Source: Cepaea nemoralis (Eukaryota; Mollusca; Gastropoda; Stylommatophora; Helicidae). Taken from it: 64,000 bases of DNA. Below the pieces are notes generated by a model. The model was not told where the DNA came from and did no database searches. It saw only the letters and a program-made list of their open reading frames with translations. Of this stretch, positions 22,801 to 34,700 are shown one piece after another; position 1 is the stretch's first letter, and every line of letters starts with the position of its first letter. The stretch covers positions 428,001-492,000 of the forward strand of contig JACEFZ010004196.1 of assembly GCA_014155875.1 (NCBI GenBank), read 5' to 3'. The position numbers were made by a program, and so were the translations under genes.

Positions 22801-23041
22801 TTTTTTTTCTTTTCCGCATATCCTTTACAGGACATGGCTGTCAATATCACTTTTATCAGCAACATTCAGCTGGTTATTGATTTCTTGGCAAGATTATGCT
22901 CAGTAGTTTGCCATTGCTTTCTGAGCGACGGCTCACATACCCCGTAAGTTACCGATGTGGAGAGAACCGCTACCAATTCTCGTTACTCACGAGAGTATAC
23001 AGGATTACGGAGAAAGTCGTGTAAACCCTAGACCAGGGAGA
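22801..23041 (-). mobile_element. SINE-1, full copy, minus strand, with 17-bp target duplication
   Basis: 'ctggcatatctgttaat' (22784-22800) is repeated as 'ctggcatacctgttaat' (23042-23058), one mismatch. A poly-T (the A tail of the minus strand) lies at the left edge. The body has the complements of 'gcaatggcaaactactgagc' and 'tcctgtaaaggatatgcgg'. The head is like the copy at 4831. Confidence 0.9.
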
Positions 23042-23114
23042 CTGGCATACCTGTTAATAGATGCTTGATTATATTCATGTCTTTATTGTCATTATGTTTC
23101 ATCACTTTCAACTC

Positions 23115-23372
23115 AAGCCAAGTTCACACATGTGCTTCTACTTCTAGTGCACTGGACTTAATTTTACGTATGGATTAGCTGTCCCTATTACCAGTGGCAA
23201 CTCACTCTGACTTCAGAGGTACTTGTAATTTACATCCCAAATCAAGGACAAGAAGTCAACATTTTAGTCCAACTGACCGGTAATGTGGTTAAACCCGCTA
23301 CCTTTGCATCAGCGCACCGGAAGTTTGAGAATAAGTGCTCCTATCCATTCGGCCATGCTGACCTCCATGTGT
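23115..23372 (-). mobile_element. SINE-2 copy, minus strand
   Basis: It reads from the 3' part ('aactcaagccaagttcacac', 'ccctattaccagtggcaact') to the tRNA-Leu-like head ('ccggaagtttgagaataagt', 'ccattcggccatgctgacct'). Confidence 0.85.
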
Positions 23373-23429
23373 ATGTAGATGGTCCTTGGCAGAACATCGC
23401 CCTCATCACATCCTCCTCATCACATCCTC

Positions 23430-24020
23430 CTCCACAGAAGTTTCTCTGTCTCTTGTCATTTCTCCGGCCTCATGACCAGTTGGAGAAGTTTCTCTGTCTC
23501 TTGTCATTCCTCTGGCCTCATGACCAGTTGGAGAAATTTCTCCATCTCTTGCCTTTTCTCCAGCCTCATTAACAGTGGGAGAAGTTTCTCCATCTCTTGC
23601 CATTTCTCCAGCCTCATTAACAGTGGAAGAAGTTTCTATGTCTCTTGTCATTTCTCCGGCCTCATGACCAGTGGGAGAAGTTTCTCTGTTTCTTGCCATT
23701 TCTCCAGCCTCATTAACAGTGGGAGGAGTTTCTCTGTCTCTTGTCATTTCTCCAGCCTCATGACAAGTGGGAGAAGTTTCCCTGTCTCTTGTCATTTCTT
23801 CGGCCTCATGATGCGATCAGTGGGAGAAGTTTCTCTGTCTCTTGTCATTTCTTTGGCCTCATGACCAGTGGGAGAAGTTCTCTGTCTCTTGCCATTTCTC
23901 CGGCCTCATGACCAGTGGGAGAAGTTTCTCTGTCTTTTATCATTTCTTCGGCCTCATGACCAGTGGGAGAAGTTTCTCTGTCTCTTGGCATTTCTCCGGC
24001 CTCATGATCAGTGGGAGAAG
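23430..24020. repeat. 48-bp tandem array, about 12 copies
   Basis: The unit is 'agaagtttctctgtctcttg' plus 'tcatttctccggcctcatga' plus 'ccagtggg'. As 48 is a multiple of 3, both strands are open for long stretches (minus strand period 'GHEAGEMTRDRETSPT'). The right edge runs into an RTE tail whose first bases resemble the unit end. Confidence 0.95.
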
Positions 24021-24172
24021 AAGAAGACTGAGAGAAATGATGGTGGATGGAATGAGATGTAGATTGAAGGAATATGAGACAGAGTTGATCCGGAATACCA
24101 AGGATTGAGCTCTGTGGAGAGTCATGAATGCCCATGCCAGTTGCATGGCACATAATGATAATGATAAGGAGA
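24018..24172 (+). mobile_element. RTE (LINE-B type) 3' tail
   Basis: 'gactgagagaaatgatggtg', 'cagagttgatccggaatacc', 'gagctctgtggagagtcatg' and a (gataat)-like end match the last 150 bp of LINE-B. Confidence 0.85.
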
Positions 24173-24558
24173 CCTAAAAGGCTATTAAATTAATTGATAT
24201 ACAATGTAATGTGTGATATTAGACCTGTCTATTCAGTGTGTGTCAAACACAGCTGTTGGGACTGAGTATCCACTGGGATAAGTGAACATCTCTGGGAGTG
24301 CTTATTGCTGTAAGGGAAAGTACCACAGAGCACGGTACCCACAAGCCCTAGCAAATCATAGAATGGTAAACGTTGAGGATGTAGTCTACAGCTATGTGCG
24401 TGTGGAAAGTAAGGGGAAACTACTACATTATTCATCCCGATACACTCAATATAGCCACACAAAATAAAGAATCACAAAGATCGATCTGATGGTGAGACCC
24501 CCTAGGCCAGGCGTATCATTGATTTGAACTGGGTCTTAGAACAATGACAGAGCGAGTA
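24173..24558. other. Stretch with no recognised feature
   Basis: No convincing frame or element. Confidence 0.4.
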
Positions 24559-24675
24559 AGAGTAGTAAAGATGGCGGCAGTAAACCAAACAGTATTACTA
24601 TGGAAAGTTCTTCCATTGGGCTAAAGAAGAAAATCTGGATGGGAACATGGAATGTTAGAAACCTTAAGGCAGTCA
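24559..24675 (+). mobile_element. RTE 5' end fragment (endonuclease start)
   Basis: 'aaaatctggatgggaacatg' and 'gaatgttagaaacctta' encode 'KIWMGTWNVRNL', the N-terminal endonuclease motif of RTE LINEs. The following array begins within 15 bp. Confidence 0.6.
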
Positions 24676-26673
24676 TGAGATTTACGTGTCTGTCATGATT
24701 TACATGTCTGTCATGATTTACATGTCTGTCATGAGATTTACATGTCTGTCATGATTTACATGTCTGTCATGATTTACATGTCTGTCATGATTTACATGTC
24801 TGTCATGATTTACATGTCTGTCATGAGATCTACATGTCTGTCATGATTTACATGTCTGTCATGAGATTTACATGTCTGTCATGATTTACATGTCTGTCAT
24901 GAGATCTACATGTCTGTCATGATTTACATGTCTGTTATGATTTACATGTCTGTCATGATTTACATGTCTGTCATGAGATTTACATGTCTGTCATGATTTA
25001 CATGTCTGTCATGATTTACATGTCTGTCATGAGATCTACATGTCTGTCATGATTTACATGTCTGTCATGAGATCTACATGTCTGTCATGATTTACATGTC
25101 TGTCATGAGATCTACATGTCTGTCATGATTTACATGTCTGTCATGATTTACATGTCTGTCATGAGATCTACATGTCTGTTATGATTTACATGTCTGTCAT
25201 GATTTACATGTCCGTCATGATTTACATGTCTGTCATGAGAACTACATGTCTGTCATGATTTACATGTCTGTCATGATTTACATGTCTGTCATGAGATTTA
25301 CATGTCTGTCATGAGATCTACATGTCTGTCATGATTTACATGTCTGTCATGAGATCTACATGTCTGTCATGAGATCTACATGTCTGTCATGAGATCTACA
25401 TGTCTGTCATGATTTACATGTCTGTCATGAGATTTACATGTCTGTCATGATTTAGATGTCTGTCATGAGATCTACATGTCTGTCATGATTTACATGTCTG
25501 TCATGATTTACATGTCTGTCATGAGATCTACATGTCTGTCATGATTTACATGTCTGTCTTGAGATCTACATGTCTGTCATGATTTACATGTCTGTCATGA
25601 AATCTACATGTCTATCATGATTTACATGTCTGTCATGAGATCTACATGTCTGTCATGATTTACATGTCTGTCATGATTTACATGTCTGTCATGATTTACA
25701 TGTCTGTCATGATTTACATGTCTGTCATGAGATCTACATGTCTGTCATGATTTACATGTCTGTCATGATTTACATGTCTGTCATGAGATTTACATGTCTG
25801 TCATGGGATTTACATGTCTGTCATGATTTACATGTCTGTCATGAGATCTACATGTCTGTCATGAGATCTGCATGTCTGTCATGATTTACATGTCTGTCAT
25901 GATTTACATGTCTGTCATGAGATCTACATGTCTGTCATGATTTACATGTCTGTCATGATTTACATGTCTGTCATGAGATCTACATGTCTGTCATGAGATC
26001 TACATGTCTGTCATGAGATCTACATGTCTGTCATGATTTACATGTCTGTCATGATTTACATGTCTGTCATGAGATTTACATGTCTGTCATGAGATCTACA
26101 TGTCTGTCATGAAATTTACATGTCTGTCATGAGATCTACATGTCTGTCATGAGATTTATGTGTCTGTCATGAGATCTACATGTCTGTCATGAGATCTACA
26201 TGTCTGTCATGAGATTTACATGTCTGTCATGAGATTTACGTGTCTGTCATGAGATCTACATGTCTGTCATGAGATTTACATGTCTGTCATGATTTACATG
26301 TCTGTCATGAGATTTACATGTCTGTCATGATTTACATGTCTCTCATGATTTACATGTCTGTCATGAGATTTACATGTCTGTCATGAGATCTACATGTCTG
26401 TCATGAGATCTACATGTCTGTCATGAGATCTACATGTCTGTCATGAGATCTACATGTCTGTTATGAGATTTACATGTCTGTCATGAGATCTACATGTCTG
26501 TCATGAGATTTACATGTCTGTCATGAGATTTACGTGTCTGTCATGAGATTTACGTGTCTGTCATGAGATTTACATGTCTGTCATGAGATCTACATGTCTG
26601 TCATGAGATTTACATGTCTGTCATGAGATTTACATGTCTGTCATGAGATTTACGTGTCTGTCATGAGATTTTA
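24676..26673. repeat. 18/20-bp satellite, about 100 copies
   Basis: Two unit lengths are mixed: 18 bp 'atgtctgtcatgatttac' and 20 bp 'atgtctgtcatgagatttac' (or 'gagatctac'). The left part alternates irregularly. Right of about 26100 nearly all units are the 20-bp form. It is interrupted by the mariner at 26674 and resumes at 27804. Confidence 0.97.
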
Positions 26674-27803
26674 CGAGGGGCGTTCAGAAAGTAATGCACC
26701 ACATAATTTTTCTAAGCTAATAATGAAGATAGAAGCATACAATTTTACACACTTCAAATATGGCATGTGTTGATTGTGTCTCCCAAATTGTAACTCAACC
26801 GGCCACCAAGGCAGAAATGTTGAAAGTTACTGAGGACATTATTTTTACTGATACAATCACTACTCAACAATTGACCTTACAGCTGTCGGTCAGCAATGAT
26901 AGTACAAATGCAGTTATAAAAATTCTCAGATTTTTTCAGGATTGCGCAAGATGGATTCCTCGAAGTCTCACAAAAGACCACTGATTGCAAATAAAAGCAA
27001 TTTCTTCTGAATTGTTGGAGTGTTTCAATGCTGATGGAGAGAGCTTTTTGGCTAAAATAGTTACAGGTGAAGGAACCTGGGCACACCATTTTGAACCTGA
27101 GACAAGAAGACAGTCAGTGGTGTGGCATCATCCACAATCATCACTGAAAGAAATTGAAATTGAAAGAAATTCAAGACAACTCCTTCAGCTGGAAAGATCA
27201 GGATCACTGTCTTGTGGGATATTGAAGATGTGATGTGATTCTTGTGGATGTTATGCCAACAGGAGAGACAATAAATTCGCAAGCTTACATTAAGACATTA
27301 AAATAACTCAATAAATGTTTTCATAGAGTTTGGCTGCTCAAGAATTAAGCAGACCTGCTTCTCCTTCACTACAATGTACGCCCTCATACAGGTTTGGCAA
27401 CATGGAAAGCAACCACCAATTTGGGTTGGACTTTACTACCCCATCCACCCTATAGTCCTGATTTGGTACCCTCAGATTTTCATCTGTTTGGTCCACTTAA
27501 AGATGCACTCTGTGGGACAAGGTTTGAAGATGATGGAGTGAACATCATAATAACGAAGATGATGGAGTGATTCATGCAGTGAAGAAATAGCTACATGATC
27601 AAGACAAAATCTGATATGGGCAATAAATCCATGCACTTGTTTCGTGCTGGCATAAAGCAGTACAAGTTGATGGGGATTATGTGTTGAATAATACCGATGT
27701 TTACATCACATGCCCATGTATATTGTTTATAAATTTTATTATGTTTGAATAAACAGCTCCTGAAAAACAATAATGTGGTGCATTACTTTCTGAATGCCTT
27801 TCG
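26674..27803 (+). mobile_element. Mariner-like element with TA target duplication
   Basis: Inverted ends ('ggggcgttcagaaagtaatg' at left; complement of 'cattactttctgaatgcctt' at right) span about 33 bp and are flanked by TA on both sides (26672-26673, 27804-27805). The satellite lies on both sides, so the element jumped into the array. Length 1130 bp. Confidence 0.93.
26760..27640 (+). pseudogene. Mariner transposase, degenerate
   Basis: Frames with several shifts and stops carry the family's signatures. 'FLAKIVTGEGTWAHHFEPET' stands where the first catalytic Asp (TGDE) is expected and has lost it. The second region reads LHYNVRPHT, with Tyr in place of the catalytic Asp. The third Asp is kept in 'YSPDLVPSDFHLF'. 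A 'RRQSVVWHHPQS' block links them. With two of three catalytic residues gone and broken frames it cannot be active. Confidence 0.88.
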
Positions 27804-27962
27804 TACATGTCTGTCATGAGATTTACATGTCTGCAATGATGATTTACTTGTCTGTCTTAATGATTTAATGTCTGTCTTGATTTACATGTCTGTCTTGATG
27901 ATTTACATGTCTGTCTTGATGATTTGTATGCCTTTCTTGATGATCTACATGTCTGCGCTGAT
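27804..27962. repeat. Right part of the 18/20-bp satellite, decayed
   Basis: 'catgtctgtcatgagattta' continues after the mariner, then changes to 'gtctgtcttgatgatttac' units (21 bp). Confidence 0.85.
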
Positions 27963-28300
27963 GCCCCACATATCTAGGTAGACATCCATACACCGATACC
28001 CCACATATCTAGGTAAACCTCTACACACTGATACCCCACATATCTAGGTAGATCTTCACACACAGATACTCCACATATCTAGGTAGATCTTCACAAACAG
28101 ATACCCCACATATCTAGGTAGACCTCTACACACCGATACCCCACATATCTAGGTAAACCTCTACACACTGATACCCCACATATCTAGGTAGATCTTCACA
28201 CACAGATACCCCACATATCTAGGTAGACATCCACATACTGATACCCCACATATCTAGGTAGAGCACACGTTATACCCCACATATGTAGGTAGACATCCAC
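27963..28300. repeat. About 33-bp tandem array, ~10 copies
   Basis: 'ataccccacatatctaggta' followed by 'gacatccaca(c)' or 'aacctctacacactg'. The variants alternate in pairs, which suggests a dimeric unit. It lies about 160 bp upstream of the FMO 5'UTR exon. Confidence 0.93.
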
Positions 28301-28460
28301 ATACTGATGCGGCACATGTTTTCTCAGCCAGTGCACCTCATTTGTTTGGATTCCTGAGAGCATTTTGATATCAACAATCTCTTACAGATATCTAACCAAA
28401 GAAGTGAAGCATTCACCAATTCATATCCCTGACATTCTAGTTTTCCCTGTTTTCCCACAG

Positions 28461-28717
28461 GTTCCCTATTTCTGACATTCTCCAGTTGAGATAATCACCA
28501 TGGAGAAAGTTGTTAAAGTAGCAGTGATCGGAGCAGGAGCAGCAGGCCTGTGTGCTCTCAGAATCCTCACTGACACATCAGTAAACTCATCAGCCAGTTT
28601 TCTTGTGGAGTGTTTTGAGCAAGCAACACGAGTTGGTGGTACATGGATCTATACAGATAAAGTTGGACAGGATGAGAACGGCTTCCCTGTTCATTCCAGC
28701 ATGTATGAGAATCTGAA
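28461..28717 (+). CDS. FMO exon with 5'UTR end and start codon (residues 1-73)
   Basis: The acceptor 'gttttcccacag' ends at 28460. The ATG at 28500 sits in 'aatcaccatgg', a good Kozak context. It encodes the beta-alpha-beta FAD fold with GAGAAG and VGGTWIY. The donor GTAAGT follows 28717, splitting a Lys codon (AA|). Confidence 0.93.
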
Positions 28718-31700
28718 GTAAGTTTCTGATCTTTAGTTTTGGTCACTCTTTGTCAGTACTTGGTTTCAGAGACAATATCACTGCACTTGGAACATTCCCA
28801 TACATGTTCCTATTGAGGTCCTCGAAAGCCATAGAAAAATTCCCATGTTGATAGTTCAATAGCAGTTTGATTGAAAGTCCACCTGGCTTTTCCACTGTGC
28901 ATTGAGTGTTGCCCAAACCTTCTACTCACTCCCTTCTGAACCAGTCTCTCCAGATATGGATTCTCTGTTCATTTGCACTTTTCCACCTAGTCCCAAAGTT
29001 CCTTCACCACATCACCCTAATTGTAAAGTAGCTATCTGCTTGTCCATTGCCCCAGCACACCTACAAACTCTGGGAAAAAACATCCATGATATGCTCACAA
29101 CCTGCATCTTGTTGAGCGATGCAAGCCGTTTCACTCAGAACATGCCAGTTTCAACTTCCTGAAGCATCCTCTGTGAGTCTGTCACAAACACATGTTTGGC
29201 TGTGCAACCATGGGAAGGCTGCCATAACAGCCTCAACTTCATGTTTAGTTGCATATGCCAGCATCTCACTTCTTGCTACTACTGTTAACCTGAAATAACA
29301 TTTCTTGTTGTTGATTCAGCGACGTCTGGGCTTTCACTATGTGATGGACGATTTTGTTTACTGAACATTATTTATCATCATCATCAAGTGCCTTGCCAGC
29401 TGATCATAATTAAATTAACAATAAAAGACCCTTTTCCATGCCTTGAGGTGTATTGGGACCTGGATGTCATCAAACAAATGTTGGGGTGGCCTTGATGGAC
29501 AGGACTCAACCACAGGTTTCTTTTGAAGCTATCAAGGCTACAACAGCATTTATAGCCAACATTTTTTTTGCACTCGCTTGCTTTGAACTCATACGTAGTC
29601 CATGCACACTATTTATAGTAGTGATGGACTGAATTTTGCGTGTGAATTAGCTTTCCGTATTAATAGTGTATACAACACTTTAAAAAAAAAAAAGTCGCTT
29701 AAAAGTCGACAGGGTCGACTTCATCGCACCGGGTTTTTAATCCCATATGGCTTGGTCTCTTTCCGCAGCGCGGAAAGCATCGCACAAAGCACGAACTCCG
29801 TGGCTTTTAGCGATGACCCACAGGAGTCTCCGTAACATTTAACTCGTAAACCGAAGGGCGCGGCCCAGACTCGAACCCACAACCCTCGGAGCACGAGTCA
29901 AATGGCTTGACCACTTCGCCACAGAGACTACGATGAAATAGACATGTGATGGCTCAAATTGGATCACAAGAAATAAAAATAATACTTGGAGATTTTAATG
30001 AAAAGTAGGAAAGGGGAAAATGGAGGATGCAGTGGGGAATTATGGTTTAGGTACAAGAAATGAAAGAGGAGAAAAACTAATAGAATGGGCAAATATCAAT
30101 GATATGATAATTGGGAACACATGGTTTAAACACCATAACAGACGACTATACACATGGATAAGCCCTGATAAGAAAATACCCAACCAAATTGACTACATAC
30201 TTATTAATAATAGATTTAGAAATACTTTAATTAATGTAAAGACAATGCCTGGTGCTGACTGTAATAGTGATCATGTACCACTATGCGGACAAATAAAAGT
30301 AAGATTAAAGAGAGGGAAAAAATTAGGGGTGTACCGGATTTCGGCTCCGGCTCCGGCAAATCCGGAATCCGGCCATTTTTACAAATCCGGCTTCGGCTCC
30401 GGCTCCGGTCCAGTTCTGCCGGATTTAGGCCGGATTTGTGTTGCCTAGTCACGTGAATTTTCTGTACATGTTTCATGAGGCCACGTCGAATTTTAAGCAA
30501 TAGCACAGTAGCACTTCCGGTTTACTATTTCTCGCTGATGTAAATAAGAATTTTAAGAAAAAAACACTCATTTTGAATTTTAATGGTGCATTACTTCATG
30601 AGTTTGTGGGACTTGAATATTTATTTTCGTAAATTTCTTTGGTCTTGCCCATAAAATAAAATGGAAAACACTCATGGCTTTCCTCCAGAAAGAAGGTAGT
30701 GATGCTGGGATCAAATCTATGAAAGCAGCCCTGCTTGAAGCTGTTAGCAGCAGATTTGCGGACATTGAATCCAACAGTATTTACACCTGTGCCACACTAC
30801 TGGATCCTCGATTCAAGCTGTGCTTCTTCTCCGAACGTGGTAGAAGTGATGCACGAGCCCATCTGCTGTTAGCAGCTAACTCCATTATTGATTCAGCAAA
30901 CACAGTCAGTCCACAGGATCCATCAGCTACTATTAGTAGTAGTAGTACTAGTGTTTTGACTTCTGTGAGCACTGCCACACAGTACGAGTCCAGCCTATGG
31001 AGCTGTTTTGACACAATTGTCGAGGAAAATCCCACCGCAGATCGTTCTGCAAGTGCCGAAGGCAACAGCATTAACACTGAGGTGACACAGTACCTGTCAG
31101 AGCCACTTCAAACTCGACAGTCAGATCCAGTTTCATGGTGGCATGCCAATAAGCAAAGATTTCCAAGCATGGCTAGACTGGCGCAGGTATTTCTTGCACC
31201 ACCACCTACAAGTGTGCCATCGGAAAGGCTGTTCAGTACTGCAGGAGACATTATCACTGACCACCGTAGTAGCCTTTTACCAGAAAATGCGGAGACGTTG
31301 ATTTTCCTGAAATACAACTTTTTTCTTCTTGACTCTGAGAGTTCAACTTCACAGCCATAATGAAGACTGACTGAAATAGTGAAATTACTAAATGAATGTA
31401 TTTCAATAAATTCAATCTGTTCAGTGTACTGTTGTTGTGAGTTGTAACTGAGCTGATAATTTGCCAACTGAAAACAATGTGAAAACTAAAAACTGAAACT
31501 GAAAACTAACAATTAAAATTACTAAATTAGCATTATGTGCTTATGTATTATGTTTCATCTTGAACTTATGGAACTTAATATTACTTAATTACTTATTCTA
31601 CTGTGAATGTAATTATTTTACATTTAAATGATTTAATATGAGTATATGTCATCATTGTCATGTCTATAGTAATGAACTGCAGTAATGAACAGTCGAGTGA

Positions 31701-34700
31701 CTCCACTCACCTAAGTTAAGTGATGTAGTATGTTATTTTATTTTTATTTTTTTATTTGTAAATCCGGCTCCGGCTCCGGCTCCGGCCGGATCTCACTTCA
31801 TAAATCCGGCCAAATCCAGCTCCGGCCGGATTTCAAAAATTTGAATCCGGTACAGCCCTAGAAAAAATGGTTAAGAACGTGAAACTTAATAAAGAGATTC
31901 TGAAAGTAGATAAAGATATTCAAGAACAATACAGAGTGACTGTGAAAAATAAGTACAATGCAATCGCTAAAATACAGTGTATAAATGAACAATGGGAAAT
32001 GTTAAGGGACTCCATTCATCAAACCAGCAAAGAAATATTACCGGAGAGAGGCCAAATAGCTAAGAAAAAATGGATAAATAAAGAAATCTTAATGTTGATA
32101 GACAAAAGAAAACATAGTAAAAATGACAAACAAGAATATGCTAAGATAAATAAAGAAATAAGAGATAAATATGTGAAGGCAAAAGAAAGTTGGTTAAATG
32201 AACAGTACAAAAAAATTGAATTAAATTCCATTAAAGATACAAAAGATATGCACAGAAAAATCAGTGAGCTCATGGGAAGAAAAATAAGAATAAATACAGG
32301 GTGTTTGAAATCAAAAACAGGAAAGATATTATTGGAGGAAGGTGCTATATTGAAGAGATAGAATGAGTATATAAGAGAATTATGTGATGGAGAAAGGGAA
32401 GAATTAACAGAAGAAAGTAACTTAGAAGGTCCACCTATTCTAAAAGAAGAAGTCACTGACGCTATGAAACATATGAAGAAAGGAAAAACAGCTGGGCCAG
32501 ATGAAATCACAATAGAAGAATTAGAAGTATTGGGAGAATTTGGAGTAGATATATTAACCAAAATGTTGAATGAAATTTACAGCAGTGGATATTTACCGAG
32601 CGATATGCTAAAATCTGTATTTATAGCTATACCAAAAAGACCAGGAGCAATTGGAAGTGAAGATTTTTGTACAATTAATCTCATAAACCATAACACTAAG
32701 CTTCTACTCAGAATCATAATGAGAAGAACCAGAAAGAAAATAAAAATGGAAATTAGTGAAGAACAGTATGGATTTGTGGAGGGAAAGGGCACAAACAATG
32801 CATACATTACGGACACTACTAGAAAGGTCAATAGAAAAACAGAAAGACATATATTATACTAAGGCATTTGATAAAGTAAAACATGATGAACTGATTAAAA
32901 TGTTAGAAGATATCAACATTGATGGGAAAGATTTAAGAATATTTACTGGAACCAAGTAGCAGCAATTAAAATGGGAAATTTAGAGGGTAGTTACGAACAG
33001 ATAAAGCTAGGAGTACGACAGGGGTAAGTCTTGTCACCAGATCTCTTCTCCCTATATAGCAAAGTAGTAATGAGAGAGATCAAAGAGATGCCAGGAATAA
33101 TAGTTGGAGGTTATAATATACGCTATGCAGATGACACAGTATTGTTGGCAGATAATTCAACTGACCTACAACAATTGTTGGACAATGTAGTGACAGAGAG
33201 TGCAAGGAAAGAACTCTCCTTGAATATCAAGAAAACAGTAACAATGGTGATATCAAAGAAAATGGTGACACCGAAATGTGACATAGAAATAGAAGGGAAA
33301 ATCCTTAACCAAGCGGATAATTTTAAATACCCAGGGGCATTTATAACATCAGATGGAAGATGTACAACAGAGATTAAGAGCAGAATAGGGCAAGCAAAAG
33401 CCGCATTTCAGAAAATGAAGAGTATCTTATGCAATAAATCACTATCACTGAATGTAAGAAAGAGAGTGCTGAAATGCTATGTAGAACCAGTTTTGCTGTA
33501 TGGCAGTGAATCTTGGAATGTAAATGAACAAATTAAGAAGAAATTAGAGGCAACAGAGATGTGGTTCCTGAGACGAATGTTGCGAATTCCTTGGACTGCC
33601 AGAGTAACTAACAACGACTGCCTGATACAGGCTAATGAAACTAGAGCATTATATACAACAATAAGGAAGAGACAGATATCTTTCTTCGGTCCTGTGATGA
33701 GAAAAGAGGCATTGGAGAACATCATGACAACTGGAAAGATCGAGGGGAAGAGAGACAGAGGCAGACCAAGAGAAATTATGCTGGATTGATTGAGACAGTA
33801 ACATGGAGGAATACTGTCAGCAGAGTTGATCCAGAACACCAATGACCGAGATCTGTGGAGAGCCATGAACGCCTATGCCAGCTGGTAGGGCACTTGATGA
33901 TGATGATTAATAGTGTCCCTCACCATCAGGCAAGGCCACTCCGACTTCAGAGGTACTTGTAATTTACATCCCCAAGTCAAGGACGACAGGTTAACATTTT
34001 AGTCCCGCTGTCCGGTGTAGGGGTGAACCGCTAACCTCGGCATCAGCACACCGGATGTTTAAGAACACACGTTCTTATCCATTTGTTCATGCTGACCTGC
34101 ATATAGCCAACAATGAGAAGAAACCGGCGGTTCATAACCACTTGAAGGACTTGTTACCATTATTGATTCAGGGTATCATAGACAGCGTCACAGCCCAGCT
34201 AGATAACAGTTTATTCAAGTGTTTCATTGAGCTGTCAGGCTGTGCTGCCTGCCAACCAGGGGAGGCTGCCATAACAGCCTCAACTTCAAATGTCATGCTA
34301 AATGTTGTAGTGGCATATGCCAGCATCTCCTCTCTTCCCTTTGTTAACCTGAATGAACATTTCTCGTTGTTGATTCCACAATGTCTGGGCTTTCACTATG
34401 TGATGGATGATTTAGCTTTCTGTAACATTAATAATAATCATCATCAAGTGCCTTGCCAGCTGATCATAATTAAATTAACAATAAAAGTCCCCTTTCCATG
34501 CCTTGAGGTGTATTGGGTATATGGTGCTAACCCCATATTTGTACAGACTGGTCTTCGTCCATCAAAGTATGATGATAATCATTCATTTCACCCAATGAGG
34601 TTTGATAGTTTTGAGCTGTGAGTTCTAAGATGGCTGGCAAGGCCTATATGGGACGAATTGTTCTTTGACTTTTACAGACTATTCGAAACTCGATGGGTGA

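Larger units (their letters stand above)
29931..33909 (+). mobile_element. LINE-B: RTE-like non-LTR retrotransposon, 5' truncated, split by a hAT element
   Basis: The left part (29931-30323) is endonuclease. The right part (31869-33909) is linker, reverse transcriptase and 3' end 'gggcacttgatgatgatgat'. The insertion at 30324-31860 has a perfect 8-bp target duplication. Its 3' end matches many short tails in the window (8239, 24018, 43425, 44600, 55995, 59045). Confidence 0.92.

Noticed and set aside
23406..23795. 129-codon minus-strand frame with 16-residue repeats
   Set aside because: Unit length of 48 bp keeps frames open; no start context or splice support, so it is treated as array only.
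29860..29930. tRNA gene on the minus strand
   Set aside because: A and B boxes are present, but no paired acceptor stem is evident, and it continues into a SINE body with an A-rich end.
32019..32561. 180-codon minus-strand hydrophobic frame
   Set aside because: Antisense shadow of the LINE-B linker/RT region, whose plus-strand motifs are clear.
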